NCBI GenBank assembly: GCA_019217005.1
Contig: JAHBNG010000075.1
Coordinates: forward strand, 1 to 64,000
Direction of reading: 5' to 3'
Length of the DNA stretch: 64,000 bases
DNA from: Chloroflexi bacterium TSY
GTDB lineage: Bacteria > Chloroflexota > Anaerolineae > Caldilineales > Caldilineaceae
Shown: piece after piece, positions 19,023 through 28,255 of the stretch
How the letters are laid out: each line of letters begins with the position of its first letter
Position numbering within the stretch: position 1 is the stretch's first letter
The notes under the pieces: model-generated
What the model saw: the letters and a program-made list of their open reading frames with translations, nothing else
Told to the model about the DNA's origin: nothing
Database searches by the model: none
Program-made: the position numbers and the translations under genes

Positions 19023-19859
19023 TCAAATGCTGTTTCACGTAGTTCGGGTACATTGATGACTTGCCGAATGGTCAGATTGGCGACAGCACAAGTTGGGCTG
19101 AGAGCGATGTTCGCCATGAGCTTCTTCCAGATATCATAACGAATATTCTCCGCTGCGTCGGTCTGCAGCCCTGCTTGAGTCAACGCAGCGGCGATCCGTT
19201 CGGCACGCTCCGAAATTCCGCCCTCCATTTCACCAATGTGCGATGGTAGATCCGCGTAATTTCGCACAACGCCCGGCGCTTCTACACTGGCTCCTTGAGC
19301 CGTCACGCCGCCCAACACCCGCTCCATCCCGATTACGGAACCAATCACCTCCTCATTTCCTAGACCGTTCTGGAAGCTGATCGCAACTGTATCCTCGAGA
19401 AATATCCTCTTTGCGCGCGTCACTGCATCGGCTGTATACGGCGCTTTGCATTGTACAAGGACAACGTCGACGGGCTCTAAATGAGTCGGGTCAGTGGTGG
19501 CCCGAATAGGAACATAGCGATCCCCGCCATATCCGACAATCTTGAGTCCTTTGTGATTGATCTGATCGACAAGGGCATGGTTGATATCGATCAACGTAAC
19601 ATCAAGACCACCCTCGCACAATAAGCCGCCAAAGACACCACCCATGGCACCTGCACCGATTACGGCCAGAGTGGGCTTCCATGAATCACTCATCTAGTTT
19701 GTCTCCTGTGTATTTAGTATCTTATCAACTAATTTCTTGCACATCGGGCAAGAAGTCGCTGAACGTGGCAAGATGATTGAGATGATAGGACGAGCATCTC
19801 ATTCATCCCCTCATCTCCTTCATCTTATTCATCATACTTGGTTAGAGATTGGAGGTAGG

Positions 19860-20639
19860 TTAATAAACACCCGCCGTTGCCCCACCATCGATTGAGATCG
19901 CAACACCTTGAATATGTCTTGCCTGAGGAGTGCATAAGTAGTAGGCTAATGCTGCCACGTCTTCCGGTTGACCCAGTTGGCGGATGCCCTCCTTGGCAAT
20001 GGTGGCTGCTTTGGCTTCCTCGGCTGTCGTACCTGCCAGTTTGGCTCGCCCCTCGAAAATCTCTTCCAAGCGTTCGGTCACCGTCAAGCCCGGGTGAATG
20101 GCATTAACGTTTACATCATCACGCAAGCCCAATCCTGCCAGGGCTTTGCTAAAATTGGCGAAGGCCGCATTAACGGCGCCACCAATCATGAAGTCTGGAT
20201 CCGGCGTGCGTGCAAAGCCACCGATAATGTTGATGACCGTTCCGTGACTCTCTGTCAACATGGGCCAAAAGAGGCGTGAGAGACGGACCGCGCCATAGAA
20301 TTTTAGCGCAAACCCATCTTGCCAGACAGCATCATCCTGCTCCAAAAAGAGCCCGCCTTGGGTGGCGCCCGCACAGTTGACCAGGATGTCGACTCGTCCA
20401 AAGGCACTGTCAGCGAGCTTGTGTACTTCTTCACAGCCTGATAACGTTCTGAGGTCAGTTGCGCAAATTTCGATGCGTCGTCCAGATTCGTTCCGAATTT
20501 GCTGAGCGGCTGCTTCTAAATTCTCTTGGCTCCGTGCGGCCAATAGACAATCAGCTCCTTCTTGAGCCAACTTGTCTGCGATTGCTTTGCCAATGCCGCG
20601 ACTTCCTCCGCTGATGACGGCGATTTTGTCGGTTAACAT
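19860..20639 (-). CDS. SDR family oxidoreductase, non-canonical active site
   Basis: 259 residues. The cofactor loop SGGSRGIGKAI, LAARSQENL, LVNCAGAT and the C-terminal SIDGGATAG are typical SDR. Where most SDRs have YxxxK this protein reads FMIGGAVNAAFANFSKAL: the Tyr position is Phe/Met and the Ser position lies in IIGGFAR. It belongs to a subfamily without the canonical Tyr, so ordinary alcohol oxidation is uncertain. It lies downstream of the split reductase, on the same strand. Confidence 0.8.
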   Translation of the reverse strand: MLTDKIAVISGGSRGIGKAIADKLAQEGADCLLAARSQENLEAAAQQIRNESGRRIEICATDLRTLSGCEEVHKLADSAFGRVDILVNCAGATQGGLFLEQDDAVWQDGFALKFYGAVRLSRLFWPMLTESHGTVINIIGGFARTPDPDFMIGGAVNAAFANFSKALAGLGLRDDVNVNAIHPGLTVTERLEEIFEGRAKLAGTTAEEAKAATIAKEGIRQLGQPEDVAALAYYLCTPQARHIQGVAISIDGGATAGVY

Positions 20640-20752
20640 GATTTTTGGACCTTTCGTATCGTAGTGCGTGTTGCGTATTGCGCAGTATCAGTCGATGAAA
20701 TGATTGTATTGTCGACTTTTGGCTTGATCAACGATATGCTTAAATTATTTGC

Positions 20753-21568
20753 TTATTGCTTAGCAATCAATTGTACGGTCATCTCACCAATTCCCGGAAA
20801 ATGAGCAACGGCGTGATCACCTTCTTGAATGTCTTGCGGTTCGGTGAGTGAGCCAGTCAAGATGTAATCACCTTTCTCAAAGCCAAAGCCGCGATCTATG
20901 ACGCTGTTGACGGTCCAGACCAATGCATCGAGCGGATCACCGCGAAAAGTACCAAAAAGATTTGACACAGGTTTGTTCCCCGTTATGCGCAAGTCAACGG
21001 TTAGATTCATCAGGTCGAATCCCTGCCACTCTTCTACTGCCGGACCAATCACGTAGGCTCCACCATTCCCGTTATCCGCGATTCCAGCCAACATATTCTG
21101 CATCTTGGTCCAGCCGTTTCGCGTTTCAGGTTGGTAACGCGTGCTGGTGACATCAAAGGCTGCATGGAGAACCACAAGCTCGGCTAAATTTTCTGCTGTG
21201 TAAGGATGTTGATTCAGATCCAAATCATCCTTGAAGCGAAACGCTATCTCGGCTTCCAGTTTAGAATGGGGAACGGAGGAGGCCGGGATTGAAGCTGGTG
21301 CTAGATAGAAAGTCGATAGAATAAGACGACCTGGAATCGGGCCATCATACCCTTCTGCCGATTGAACGCCAGGACTGGTTGCACCTACTTTCCCGCCGCG
21401 GATTTTGTTGTTGCTGTTCGTGCAGATCTGTTCTGCCATTCTATCTTGAACAAGATACGCTTCTTGTCTATCCTTTGGCAAGAGATTGACAGGGAAATCG
21501 AGCGTCTCATGTCGTCTCCAGGCATCGGTCAAGAGTTTGGCTGCTTTTGAAAGATTGTTGTCGAACAT
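20753..21568 (-). CDS. 2-oxopent-4-enoate hydratase-like protein (FAH superfamily)
   Basis: 271 residues. Like MhpD-type hydratases it has RGGKVGATSPGVQ, the metal-binding SKLEAEIAFRF (ExE), a Lys/Asp region LHAAFDVTSTRY, and a late GDYILTGSLTEPQDIQEGD. Members hydrate 2-hydroxypenta-2,4-dienoate to a 4-hydroxy-2-oxo acid or decarboxylate related acids. It fits the keto-acid metabolism of this region. The upstream neighbour on the same strand is the glycosyltransferase gene ending at 21584. Confidence 0.85.
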   Translation of the reverse strand: MFDNNLSKAAKLLTDAWRRHETLDFPVNLLPKDRQEAYLVQDRMAEQICTNSNNKIRGGKVGATSPGVQSAEGYDGPIPGRLILSTFYLAPASIPASSVPHSKLEAEIAFRFKDDLDLNQHPYTAENLAELVVLHAAFDVTSTRYQPETRNGWTKMQNMLAGIADNGNGGAYVIGPAVEEWQGFDLMNLTVDLRITGNKPVSNLFGTFRGDPLDALVWTVNSVIDRGFGFEKGDYILTGSLTEPQDIQEGDHAVAHFPGIGEMTVQLIAKQ

Positions 21569-21583
21569 AGTCAGATTCTCTTG

Positions 21584-23713
21584 TTACTTTGTCGATTCTG
21601 TTACTTGAATTTGGGCCAACACTACCTCAACGCCAGCTGGGTTTCCTGCTTTATCCAAATAGCTCAGTGGTTCCAGCGTTTCTGCATCATAAACAAGCAG
21701 ACGAACTTCATATAGACCGACCTCCAGGTCTGCCGATGTGGGGAGCGCATAAACGTTGAGCGGCTGGTCAGCCAGAGCCCACTCAGACGGCATTCGATGG
21801 CGATCGTTCAAAATGCGTCGGTCATTTTGCCCCAAAATTTTGCTGCCGCCAATCTGATAAAGGGCCATGCGTGCTTTGAGCGGTCGGTCGATCGCATTGT
21901 GATCAAGTCGTGCCCAGCGGATCGTGACTGGAACCTCTTCTCCGGCAGGGATGGATTCTGGTAGCGCAACCGCAATCGTTTGCAGTGCAGGTGGAAAGCG
22001 ATAATTGATGGATGTTAGATTGGAGGCCAACGTAAAGCGGTTTGGCGGCGTTAACTCCCACCAATCAATTTCATAACCACGAAACTCTTCTTCGCCAGCC
22101 CGCGTTCCAGTCTGATCAAGCAAAAAGGGGACAGAGCGTCGTGGGTCGGTATCACTCTCAAACCACTGGATCCAGAAGACTCGCTCCGCTTCACCTGCCA
22201 ATGCGCTCAATCGCTGATCAATCGTGTTAATATCGACAAAGAGATAATAAGCGGGCGCCGCTTCATGGCCAATCGGCGTTTCGCCTTCTTTAGTCACATA
22301 GCGCGAGTAGTAGAAGCCGAATGGATATTTCTGGTCAACAAGAATGACATCCCCTTCCCTTGTTGTTTGGTCCAGCCATCGAGTCACGGCACCCATGTCT
22401 TCGCGTGCAAAACGCTCGTCGTACAGATCAGCGTAAACTGCAGGCACAGCACCAATCCCATAAAACACCAATCCGGCGATCATGAGCATCCGATGAATTT
22501 TGCTCAATGAACCTATTGCAATCCCCAACAAGGCATAGAGGGATGGCGTGACAAAACTGCTGTAGCGAACGTTAAATGTACCCCGATCGAGAACGACGAT
22601 AAAAAAGATCATCAATCCACCGATGAGCCAAGTCAGTAGAAAAGTGAGGCCCATCAAATTTCGCTCTGATGGTTCTCTTATGGTCGATTTGTGTATCGAC
22701 TTGTATGCTGTCCTAGAAAAGACAAATTTGATGGTGAGACCCAAAACCAAGAGAAGCGCCATGAACCCAAGCCAGAAGAGTCCGACGGAGCGTATCCCTT
22801 CTCCGATCCATTGGGGTGGAAATGCATAGCCAGCGAGATATGCTTGCCAGTTCTGAATCAGATATTCGGCCATTGTTGGTATAACAAGATTGGGATTGGC
22901 GTACGTGGGAATTTGCCGTAGCACAATGGGCGTAATCGGAGCAACGAGAGTTGCCGTAATCAAACCAGTGAGCATGATGGTGTGGATGATTTGCCGTCGA
23001 TTGGGTTTGAACAGAGCAAAAACAATCCACCAAAGATACCAGGAGACCAGAATGAAGAGCGTGTTATAGTGGGTTAAAAATGCTGCCGCGCTGAGGAAGA
23101 CAAATGGCAGCATCCGGTTCCATCGAAGCTCTGTTTGCGCAACTGTCCATTCAAAAAAAACTCTTCTCGTCTCTGGGTTAGGAGATCGGTGACGAAGCCT
23201 TTCCTGTGAATCGATGAGACTTAAAAGCACCAGCGCGGCTGCCAACAAAAGCGCGAAACCGACCGTATACATACGCGTCTCCTGACTCTCGGCCAGCCAG
23301 AAGGGCGACAGTGCCGCAATGGCCGCGGCACAGAGTCCACCCATTCGTCTTTCGTGTAGTGAAGAAAAGGCGATCTTTTGAATGAGCTGAAAGATTAAGG
23401 CAACACTTATCACGCCTGCCGCAACACTGATCCATCGCATGAGAAACGCAATCTGTTCTGGATTCAGTCTGCGGGGCCGATCACTTAGAATCCCAACGAG
23501 ATCGGTGAGACGCCCCCAGCCGTGTAAAAGCCAAAAATAAAGCGGGGGATGAATATCGAGTTCGGGGGCAGTTGGGATTTCCCAAAATGGGCGGAGAGCA
23601 ACATCGATGTTGCGGGCCTCATCCCACCAAATGTTTTGGAGGGTCAACCCATGTAAACGGAGTGCGTAGCTCAGGCAAAGAATGAGAAATAGTGTGAGTC
23701 GCGGTTGGAGCAC
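21584..23713 (-). CDS. GT-C membrane glycosyltransferase, GT39/ArnT-like
   Basis: 709 residues with about 12 hydrophobic segments in the first 450 residues and a C-terminal periplasmic-type domain. The first loop has NIWWDEARN (the catalytic DE of GT-C enzymes) and DIHPPLYFWLLHGW, both typical of dolichyl/polyprenyl-phosphate-dependent mannosyl- or arabinosyl-transferases. It likely moves a lipid-linked sugar to an acceptor outside the membrane. The GTG start at 23713 lies 5 bases after the DUF3179 stop, so the two genes are cotranscribed. Confidence 0.85.
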   Translation of the reverse strand: MLQPRLTLFLILCLSYALRLHGLTLQNIWWDEARNIDVALRPFWEIPTAPELDIHPPLYFWLLHGWGRLTDLVGILSDRPRRLNPEQIAFLMRWISVAAGVISVALIFQLIQKIAFSSLHERRMGGLCAAAIAALSPFWLAESQETRMYTVGFALLLAAALVLLSLIDSQERLRHRSPNPETRRVFFEWTVAQTELRWNRMLPFVFLSAAAFLTHYNTLFILVSWYLWWIVFALFKPNRRQIIHTIMLTGLITATLVAPITPIVLRQIPTYANPNLVIPTMAEYLIQNWQAYLAGYAFPPQWIGEGIRSVGLFWLGFMALLLVLGLTIKFVFSRTAYKSIHKSTIREPSERNLMGLTFLLTWLIGGLMIFFIVVLDRGTFNVRYSSFVTPSLYALLGIAIGSLSKIHRMLMIAGLVFYGIGAVPAVYADLYDERFAREDMGAVTRWLDQTTREGDVILVDQKYPFGFYYSRYVTKEGETPIGHEAAPAYYLFVDINTIDQRLSALAGEAERVFWIQWFESDTDPRRSVPFLLDQTGTRAGEEEFRGYEIDWWELTPPNRFTLASNLTSINYRFPPALQTIAVALPESIPAGEEVPVTIRWARLDHNAIDRPLKARMALYQIGGSKILGQNDRRILNDRHRMPSEWALADQPLNVYALPTSADLEVGLYEVRLLVYDAETLEPLSYLDKAGNPAGVEVVLAQIQVTESTK

Positions 23714-23718
23714 GGAGC

Positions 23719-24783
23719 CTACTCGCCTTCATAATAGTCCGTTTGAGGGTGAAAATCGTACCAGGCGTGCCGAAAGGCTGGTACATATGGGACAGGGCGC
23801 AATGCCAATCCTTTTAAACGACCATCCGTCGCCAGACCGTTGATTGGATTCCACGTGCTGCCGGTTTCAAGATCAACCAAGTCATCATCCCTCATGTCGA
23901 ATGACAACGTCTGGTCGTCCACAACCCGAAGATAGGTCGATACGGCGCGTGTCTCTGGGTTCACATGAACCAAAACGGGTAACGCACCAATCATGTCATT
24001 AACGATCCCAGCCTTTTCTGCAAAGCGATAAGGATACGCCTTGGCATGACCTTCCAAGGCGATCCCAATCACATAATCAGGACTAAATGGTTCGCCTCGA
24101 AAGAAGGCAAAACGATCCAGATCGTTATACATGAGCAATGTGGTTGGATATTGTTCTTTCCAACTGCCCCACGGGATCACCTGACTTGGCAGCAACTCTA
24201 GCTCAGCCCCTTTTAGCGGACCATCAATGGCGCGTCCCCAGACTTGCGACCAAACAGAGCTTGTCGTGTGATCCCACCACGTCATGGCGTTCATGAAGAG
24301 AGCGCCCTGATTCCCAAAAATTTCCGCTTCGCCATTTACCTTGCGGACATGAACCATGCCCGTGTAGCAAAGAGGTCACCATGTGGCCAGGATGGGGGTG
24401 CCCGCCAACGTGTCGTTGACCATCTCGCGCGCGTTCAGCACAAGCAGTGGATATGCTTTGGCTTCACCATCCAACGTTACGCCCAATATCAGCTCCTGAT
24501 CATCTAGATCTGCTTCATCGGGTGTAACAAAAATCGGATCATAGATTGGTCGGATCGAATCGCGGCTCAAGAGCTGGTTGTAGCGATAGACAGGGTCCGA
24601 ATTTTGCGCCACCTGGCTTGCACTGGTGAGCGTTGGTTCACTCTTCTGTTCTATCCTCGCTTGATCTATTGCCAAAGGGACTGTAACGTCTCCTTCGCTT
24701 TTAGGCGTGGTCCATCCACAACCTGAGAGAAGCAATGAGATTAGAAGACAAAGTCTGACGATCAGTTTGTATGTTTGTGGCAT
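23719..24783 (-). CDS. DUF3179 lipoprotein with in-frame TGA at a CxxC cysteine (selenoprotein candidate)
   Basis: Start at the ATG at 24783 (GAGGG upstream), giving a lipoprotein signal LISLLLSGC. The domain shows the DUF3179 pattern twice: ILGVTLDGEAKAYPLLVLN, REMVNDTLAGTPILATW, then TGA (24376-24378), PLCYTGMVHVRKVNG; and again IGIALEGHAKAYPYRF, GIVNDMIGALPVLVHV without cysteines. Family members read W-C-P-L-C here, so the TGA replaces the first Cys of CxxC. Both sides are in the same frame and otherwise undamaged. A hairpin at the right place (see 24344-24362) suggests selenocysteine; a plain TGC-to-TGA nonsense change is the alternative. The function of DUF3179 is unknown; a thiol/selenol redox role is inference. 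Confidence 0.75.
24344..24362 (-). promoter_or_regulatory. Candidate bacterial SECIS hairpin
   Basis: In the mRNA sense, CGGGCAUG-GUU-CAUGUCCG forms eight continuous pairs (one G-U) with a three-base loop starting with G. The loop begins 21 bases after the in-frame UGA. Bacterial SECIS elements sit directly after the UGA, with the loop roughly 16-37 bases away and a G in the first two loop positions. Confidence 0.5.
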
Positions 24784-24867
24784 ACTTTTTCCCTCTAAAG
24801 CCATTTCCCTCCAAAGCCATTCCAAATACTGTCTTTTATTTTGTCTCAACCGGATTTCAAGGGGTGG

Positions 24868-24953
24868 ACCCGCTTTGGTTTCGATACGGCTCCGCCACTC
24901 AACCGGCGCTCGTCATTTTTGAGCTTGTCAACCTCCTGAATTCCTGAAGAGCC
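24868..24953. repeat. Dispersed intergenic repeat, copy 2
   Basis: Contains CGCTTTGGTTTCGATACGG, CACTCAACCGGCG and TTGTCAACC, ending GAAGAGCC. It is matched in order by 26520-26606, so the gene at 24960-26486 is flanked by two copies in the same orientation. The end alone is also at 73-104. Confidence 0.6.
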
Positions 24954-24959
24954 TATATT

Positions 24960-26486
24960 TTAAGGCTTAGCCCCCGACCCCACTTTTTCCCTGATGGGCC
25001 GTTGATCGGTCTCCACAACCAACAGAATTGCATATACGACAAGCAACCCGATGGTCGGCACCCATTCCGTGAGGCGAATCCACTCATATTCGCGCAAATC
25101 TTGGGGATTGACATAAGTAAGATAGGAAAAGACGATGGCACCGCTCAAATAGATCCAGGGTAGAACAAAGAGCCAATAGCGAGGTGAGTCACCTTTCCCA
25201 GGCGTCAAAAAGGGCAAAAACGCGAGAACGATCAAAATATACCAGGGATGAACCGTAGCCGAAAGAAGGGCGTAGGCCATCATGGGAATCGAACAGAGGC
25301 GTAGAATCTGGCGCGGTTCTGTTGCACGGCGAGCGGCCAACCAAACCAGTAAGAGCGTTCCGATCAACAGGGCAGCCACGATCCGTTTGGCCCACTCATT
25401 GAATTCTACGATGCCTTGATTCTTTAAGCCCAGCTCAATCCAGTGAAAGAGTCCGCTATTGTAATTCCATTGGTCTCCATAGATGCGCAGCGCGCCAAAC
25501 AATCCGTGTCCATCTAGTTCGCCGGTGAGACCCCAACCCGCGTTTAACCCGGCTGGTATCAACAGCCCAACAACCAGAACACCATACAAGACCAATGTCC
25601 ACCACCGCCACCGCCAGAAGAAAATCGGTAACAATAAGACTGGAACTAACTTCGTCAGGGTTGCAAGGGCCAAGAGCACGGCAGACACTCCCTGTTGCAC
25701 AAGTTGCGTACCTTTCTGCGAAGTCGATCGATCCAGAGCTGTTTGGCCATTGATTGGCTCACTGAAGTGAGAAAGGGAGTTTGCCATTGGTTCGGCCGCC
25801 CGAAGCGATCTGTTTGGGCGCAGAAACAGCCAGAGCGTCAGCATCGTTAACAGGATCATCCAAGCGTCGATATGTGCACCGTGGGCGATCTCCACAATGA
25901 CCAAAGGGTTCCATAGATAAATGAGCAAGCGCCGTGTTGGAAGCACTGCCATCTGGAGCAACTGCCACATGAGCGCCGCTGCCGCCAGATCAAAGACAAT
26001 CATGACCATCTGATAGTAGAGAGGTTGTAAGGGAAAGACCGAGGCCAAACTCGCAAAGACCCATTGAGCCGCAGGCATATAGGGGCTTGCCATCCAGGTG
26101 TGATTGGCTAAGTCGCGCACCGGAACAGCCAGATAGTCAAGCTCCGATGATTCGATGGGATAGGCATACGGGCTCACCCCATTTGCGGCAACGTGACCGT
26201 CCCAGATGTAGCGATAAACGTCGGTCGATAAAGTCGGTTCTGTTAAGAGTAGCAATAATCGAGCAAGAACCGCCCCCACCCAAACCCAGCGCCACGGTAT
26301 CGGATGACCCCGTTCAGCCCAGAGAATGAGTCCCACATAGGAAAAGAAAGCCAGAAGATACCACCCAATGTAGTGGGGAGTCGACTCTTCGCCCAATTCC
26401 CCCGTGCGCCAATCCAGCGCCACCATGCCGCCATATGCAACAAGACTAGTCAGAACAAATATCCAGAATTGAATTCGTGGTTTCAT
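24960..26486 (-). CDS. GT-C/GT87-like integral membrane mannosyltransferase
   Basis: About 508 residues from the ATG at 26486; a TTG 18 bases further up is the alternative. Roughly ten to twelve hydrophobic helices. The first loop has the signature LSTDVYRYIWDGHVAANGVSPY, in which the Asp of STDVYRY is the expected catalytic residue in polyprenol-phosphate-mannose-dependent transferases. It probably acts with the other GT-C gene in cell-surface glycan assembly. It is flanked by two copies of a dispersed repeat. Confidence 0.8.
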   Translation of the reverse strand: MKPRIQFWIFVLTSLVAYGGMVALDWRTGELGEESTPHYIGWYLLAFFSYVGLILWAERGHPIPWRWVWVGAVLARLLLLLTEPTLSTDVYRYIWDGHVAANGVSPYAYPIESSELDYLAVPVRDLANHTWMASPYMPAAQWVFASLASVFPLQPLYYQMVMIVFDLAAAALMWQLLQMAVLPTRRLLIYLWNPLVIVEIAHGAHIDAWMILLTMLTLWLFLRPNRSLRAAEPMANSLSHFSEPINGQTALDRSTSQKGTQLVQQGVSAVLLALATLTKLVPVLLLPIFFWRWRWWTLVLYGVLVVGLLIPAGLNAGWGLTGELDGHGLFGALRIYGDQWNYNSGLFHWIELGLKNQGIVEFNEWAKRIVAALLIGTLLLVWLAARRATEPRQILRLCSIPMMAYALLSATVHPWYILIVLAFLPFLTPGKGDSPRYWLFVLPWIYLSGAIVFSYLTYVNPQDLREYEWIRLTEWVPTIGLLVVYAILLVVETDQRPIREKVGSGAKP

Positions 26487-26519
26487 GTCAAAAAACGAGC
26501 TCAATCGAATCGCGTGTGG

Positions 26520-26606
26520 TAGACCTGCTTTGGGTTCGATACAACTTCATCACTCGACCGGCCTAGACATTTCTCATTTGTCAACCACATGGATTCCAGT
26601 TGAGGC
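26520..26606. repeat. Dispersed intergenic repeat, copy 3
   Basis: Diverged partner of 24868-24953: TGCTTTGGGTTCGATAC, CACTCGACCGGC, TTGTCAACCACATGGATTCC. Its end runs into a twin-hairpin element at 26601. Confidence 0.5.
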
Positions 26607-26708
26607 TTTTTCAGAAAATAAAATACCCAATTCGCTTGGAAAAGCCAAAGCCATTCCAGGGTGAAGCGCTTGTCTTTATGGATAATTATTTTTCTGGAAT
26701 GGCCTGAA
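26601..26708. repeat. Twin-hairpin mini-element, copy A (diverged)
   Basis: Two consecutive hairpins: GGCTTTTTC...GGAAAAGCC and GCCATTCCAG...CTGGAATGGC. It matches the layout and ends of the copies at 45528, 50604 and 52484, but with a changed middle. It lies just downstream of the UPF0261 gene and could act as its terminator. Confidence 0.65.
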
Positions 26709-26721
26709 CCAAAAAAACGAT

Positions 26722-27939
26722 CTATCCCCGATTGGCAAGCATTTCCAACAAAAGAGCAGCGGCTTTGTTCGAAAATTCGACATCGTTGATATTGTGATCA
26801 AGCTCGTAGACGGGGATATCGCTCCGCAGATTCTGTTTGATGGCGTCGTAACAAGCCCGATCCGCATCGGGATCCCAGAACCGATCCTCGGGACTGTCCA
26901 ACATGGAGACGCCCTTTAATGGAAGAAGAATGGCGACCGGGGCCGTGGCTGTATTGGCGGCGGCTGCAATCATCTCACCCATGATCCGATTTTCTTCCAC
27001 ATTGGTGCGCATCAGTGTTACATTGGGATTCCACGCATAGAGTATCCGGTCTTTATATTTCTCTGGCACAGTTTCTACGCCATGAAAGTTCGCCATATCC
27101 ACGCATCCGGGCACAATCACCGCAGGAATTCCAGCTCGTGACGCGGCCAAACAGCGCTCGGGTCCGGCGCTAAAGACGCCACCGCAAACATGATCAGCCA
27201 ATTCAGTCGTGGTGATATCGAGCGAGCCAACGATGTATCCATCAGCAATCAGGCTCTCCATCGTCCGTCCCCCAATCCCCGTGGCGTGGAAGACCAACAC
27301 CTCGTAACCCTCGGCTTCGATAACTTGACGCGCCTGATCGACACTTGTGGTGGTATTGCCAAACATAGAGGCCGTAATCAACGGTTTCTCCCCATCCGCT
27401 TTTGGCGCAACCATCTGCACCATTCCCGCAATGGCCCCTGCCGCATTTGCATAGATGGTACGACTGATGCTGTTGATGCCTGAAACATCCACAATCGACG
27501 GGATGAAGGTAATGTCCTTGCTGCCCGCATAGGCACTGACATCTCCCCCTCCGACCGTTGAAACCATCACCTTGGGAACGCCGACTGGCAATGTGCGCAT
27601 GGCCGTTGTCGCGATCGACGTGCCCCCAGAGCCACCCATGCCGACAATCCCGTCGAACTTTCCCGCATCATAAAGTTGGCGGACGACGGTGCCCAGACCT
27701 GTGGCCATTGTCCGCATCGCTTCATCCTTATGTTGACCAGAGGACAGATAAGCCAAATCCCCATTCGCTGCAGCCACAACCGTCTGCCGATCCACATCGG
27801 GTGCAAAGTGAGGCTCACCCATTACCCCAAAATCAACTGTCATCGTCTGGACACCAGTCTGCTCGATGAGTTGTTTGACGAGCGCAAACTCTTCCCCCTT
27901 CGTGTCGAGTGCGCCAATGATCATTACCGTTTTTGACAT
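26722..27939 (-). CDS. UPF0261/Tm-1-like ATP-binding protein
   Basis: 405 residues from the ATG at 27939, which has AAGGAGAAACTTC before it; the frame is open 27 codons further but without a start signal. VMIIGALDTKGEEF at the N-terminus, VGMGGSGGTSIAT, MVSTVGGGDVS and VFHATGIGGRTME are hallmarks of the UPF0261/Tm-1-like family. It often sits next to a PEP-mutase/TIM-barrel partner, absent here. The biochemical role is not established; a link to small-acid metabolism is plausible from context. Confidence 0.88.
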   Translation of the reverse strand: MSKTVMIIGALDTKGEEFALVKQLIEQTGVQTMTVDFGVMGEPHFAPDVDRQTVVAAANGDLAYLSSGQHKDEAMRTMATGLGTVVRQLYDAGKFDGIVGMGGSGGTSIATTAMRTLPVGVPKVMVSTVGGGDVSAYAGSKDITFIPSIVDVSGINSISRTIYANAAGAIAGMVQMVAPKADGEKPLITASMFGNTTTSVDQARQVIEAEGYEVLVFHATGIGGRTMESLIADGYIVGSLDITTTELADHVCGGVFSAGPERCLAASRAGIPAVIVPGCVDMANFHGVETVPEKYKDRILYAWNPNVTLMRTNVEENRIMGEMIAAAANTATAPVAILLPLKGVSMLDSPEDRFWDPDADRACYDAIKQNLRSDIPVYELDHNINDVEFSNKAAALLLEMLANRG

Positions 27940-27995
27940 GAAGTTTCTCCTTCTGTGGTCAACGAGGCGAATAGACGTGATAGGGATTGAAATTA

Positions 27996-28057
27996 GGACA
28001 CGGATTTTTGGGATGAACACGGATCATCTCAGAATCAATCTGTGTGAATCCGCGTCC
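27996..28057. repeat. Inverted repeat in the upstream gap
   Basis: GGACACGGATTT pairs with AATCCGCGTCC about 40 bases away, and CACGGATC/CAATCTGTG lie in between. Apart from this, 27940-28255 shows no gene; the promoters of the UPF0261 gene and of the gene at 28256 should be here. Confidence 0.45.
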
Positions 28058-28255
28058 CGCATTCTTCATCCTTATACTCTCTAATATCTGATGCGCAGTA
28101 TATCTTACATACATTGAACGGACAAAATGCCCAAAACCATCATTCTGCTCAATTTTTTCTGCTTGCCCATCGTATGTAATTTTGGTATATTGGAAGGCTC
28201 ATAGACTGACTTAAAGTATCACGAAGTAGCTGCAAGAAAAGGATTGTAGATTACC

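Larger units (their letters stand above)
17258..19693 (-). pseudogene. Ketopantoate reductase-like (ApbA/PanE) gene split by an insertion sequence
   Basis: The N-terminal part (start ATG at 19693) has the Rossmann motif AVIGAGAMGGVFGGLL, VQCKAPYT and SFQNGLGNEE, reaching PELRETAFD at the insertion. The C-terminal part resumes FDALEEAAAVARAEG and KSSLCIDIL, then GIPTPVNK, to 17258. Deleting the IS and one copy of the 5-bp duplication TCAAA restores ETAFDALEEA in frame, so the gene was intact until the insertion. ApbA/PanE enzymes reduce 2-dehydropantoate or related 2-keto acids with NADPH; the neighbours suggest a catabolic 2-keto-acid reductase. Confidence 0.9.

Noticed and set aside
8450..24378. 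TGA read as Trp (genetic code change)
   Set aside because: Many genes here, such as the sigma factor and the GalB-like gene, end properly at TGA, and the DUF3179 TGA sits at Cys, not Trp.
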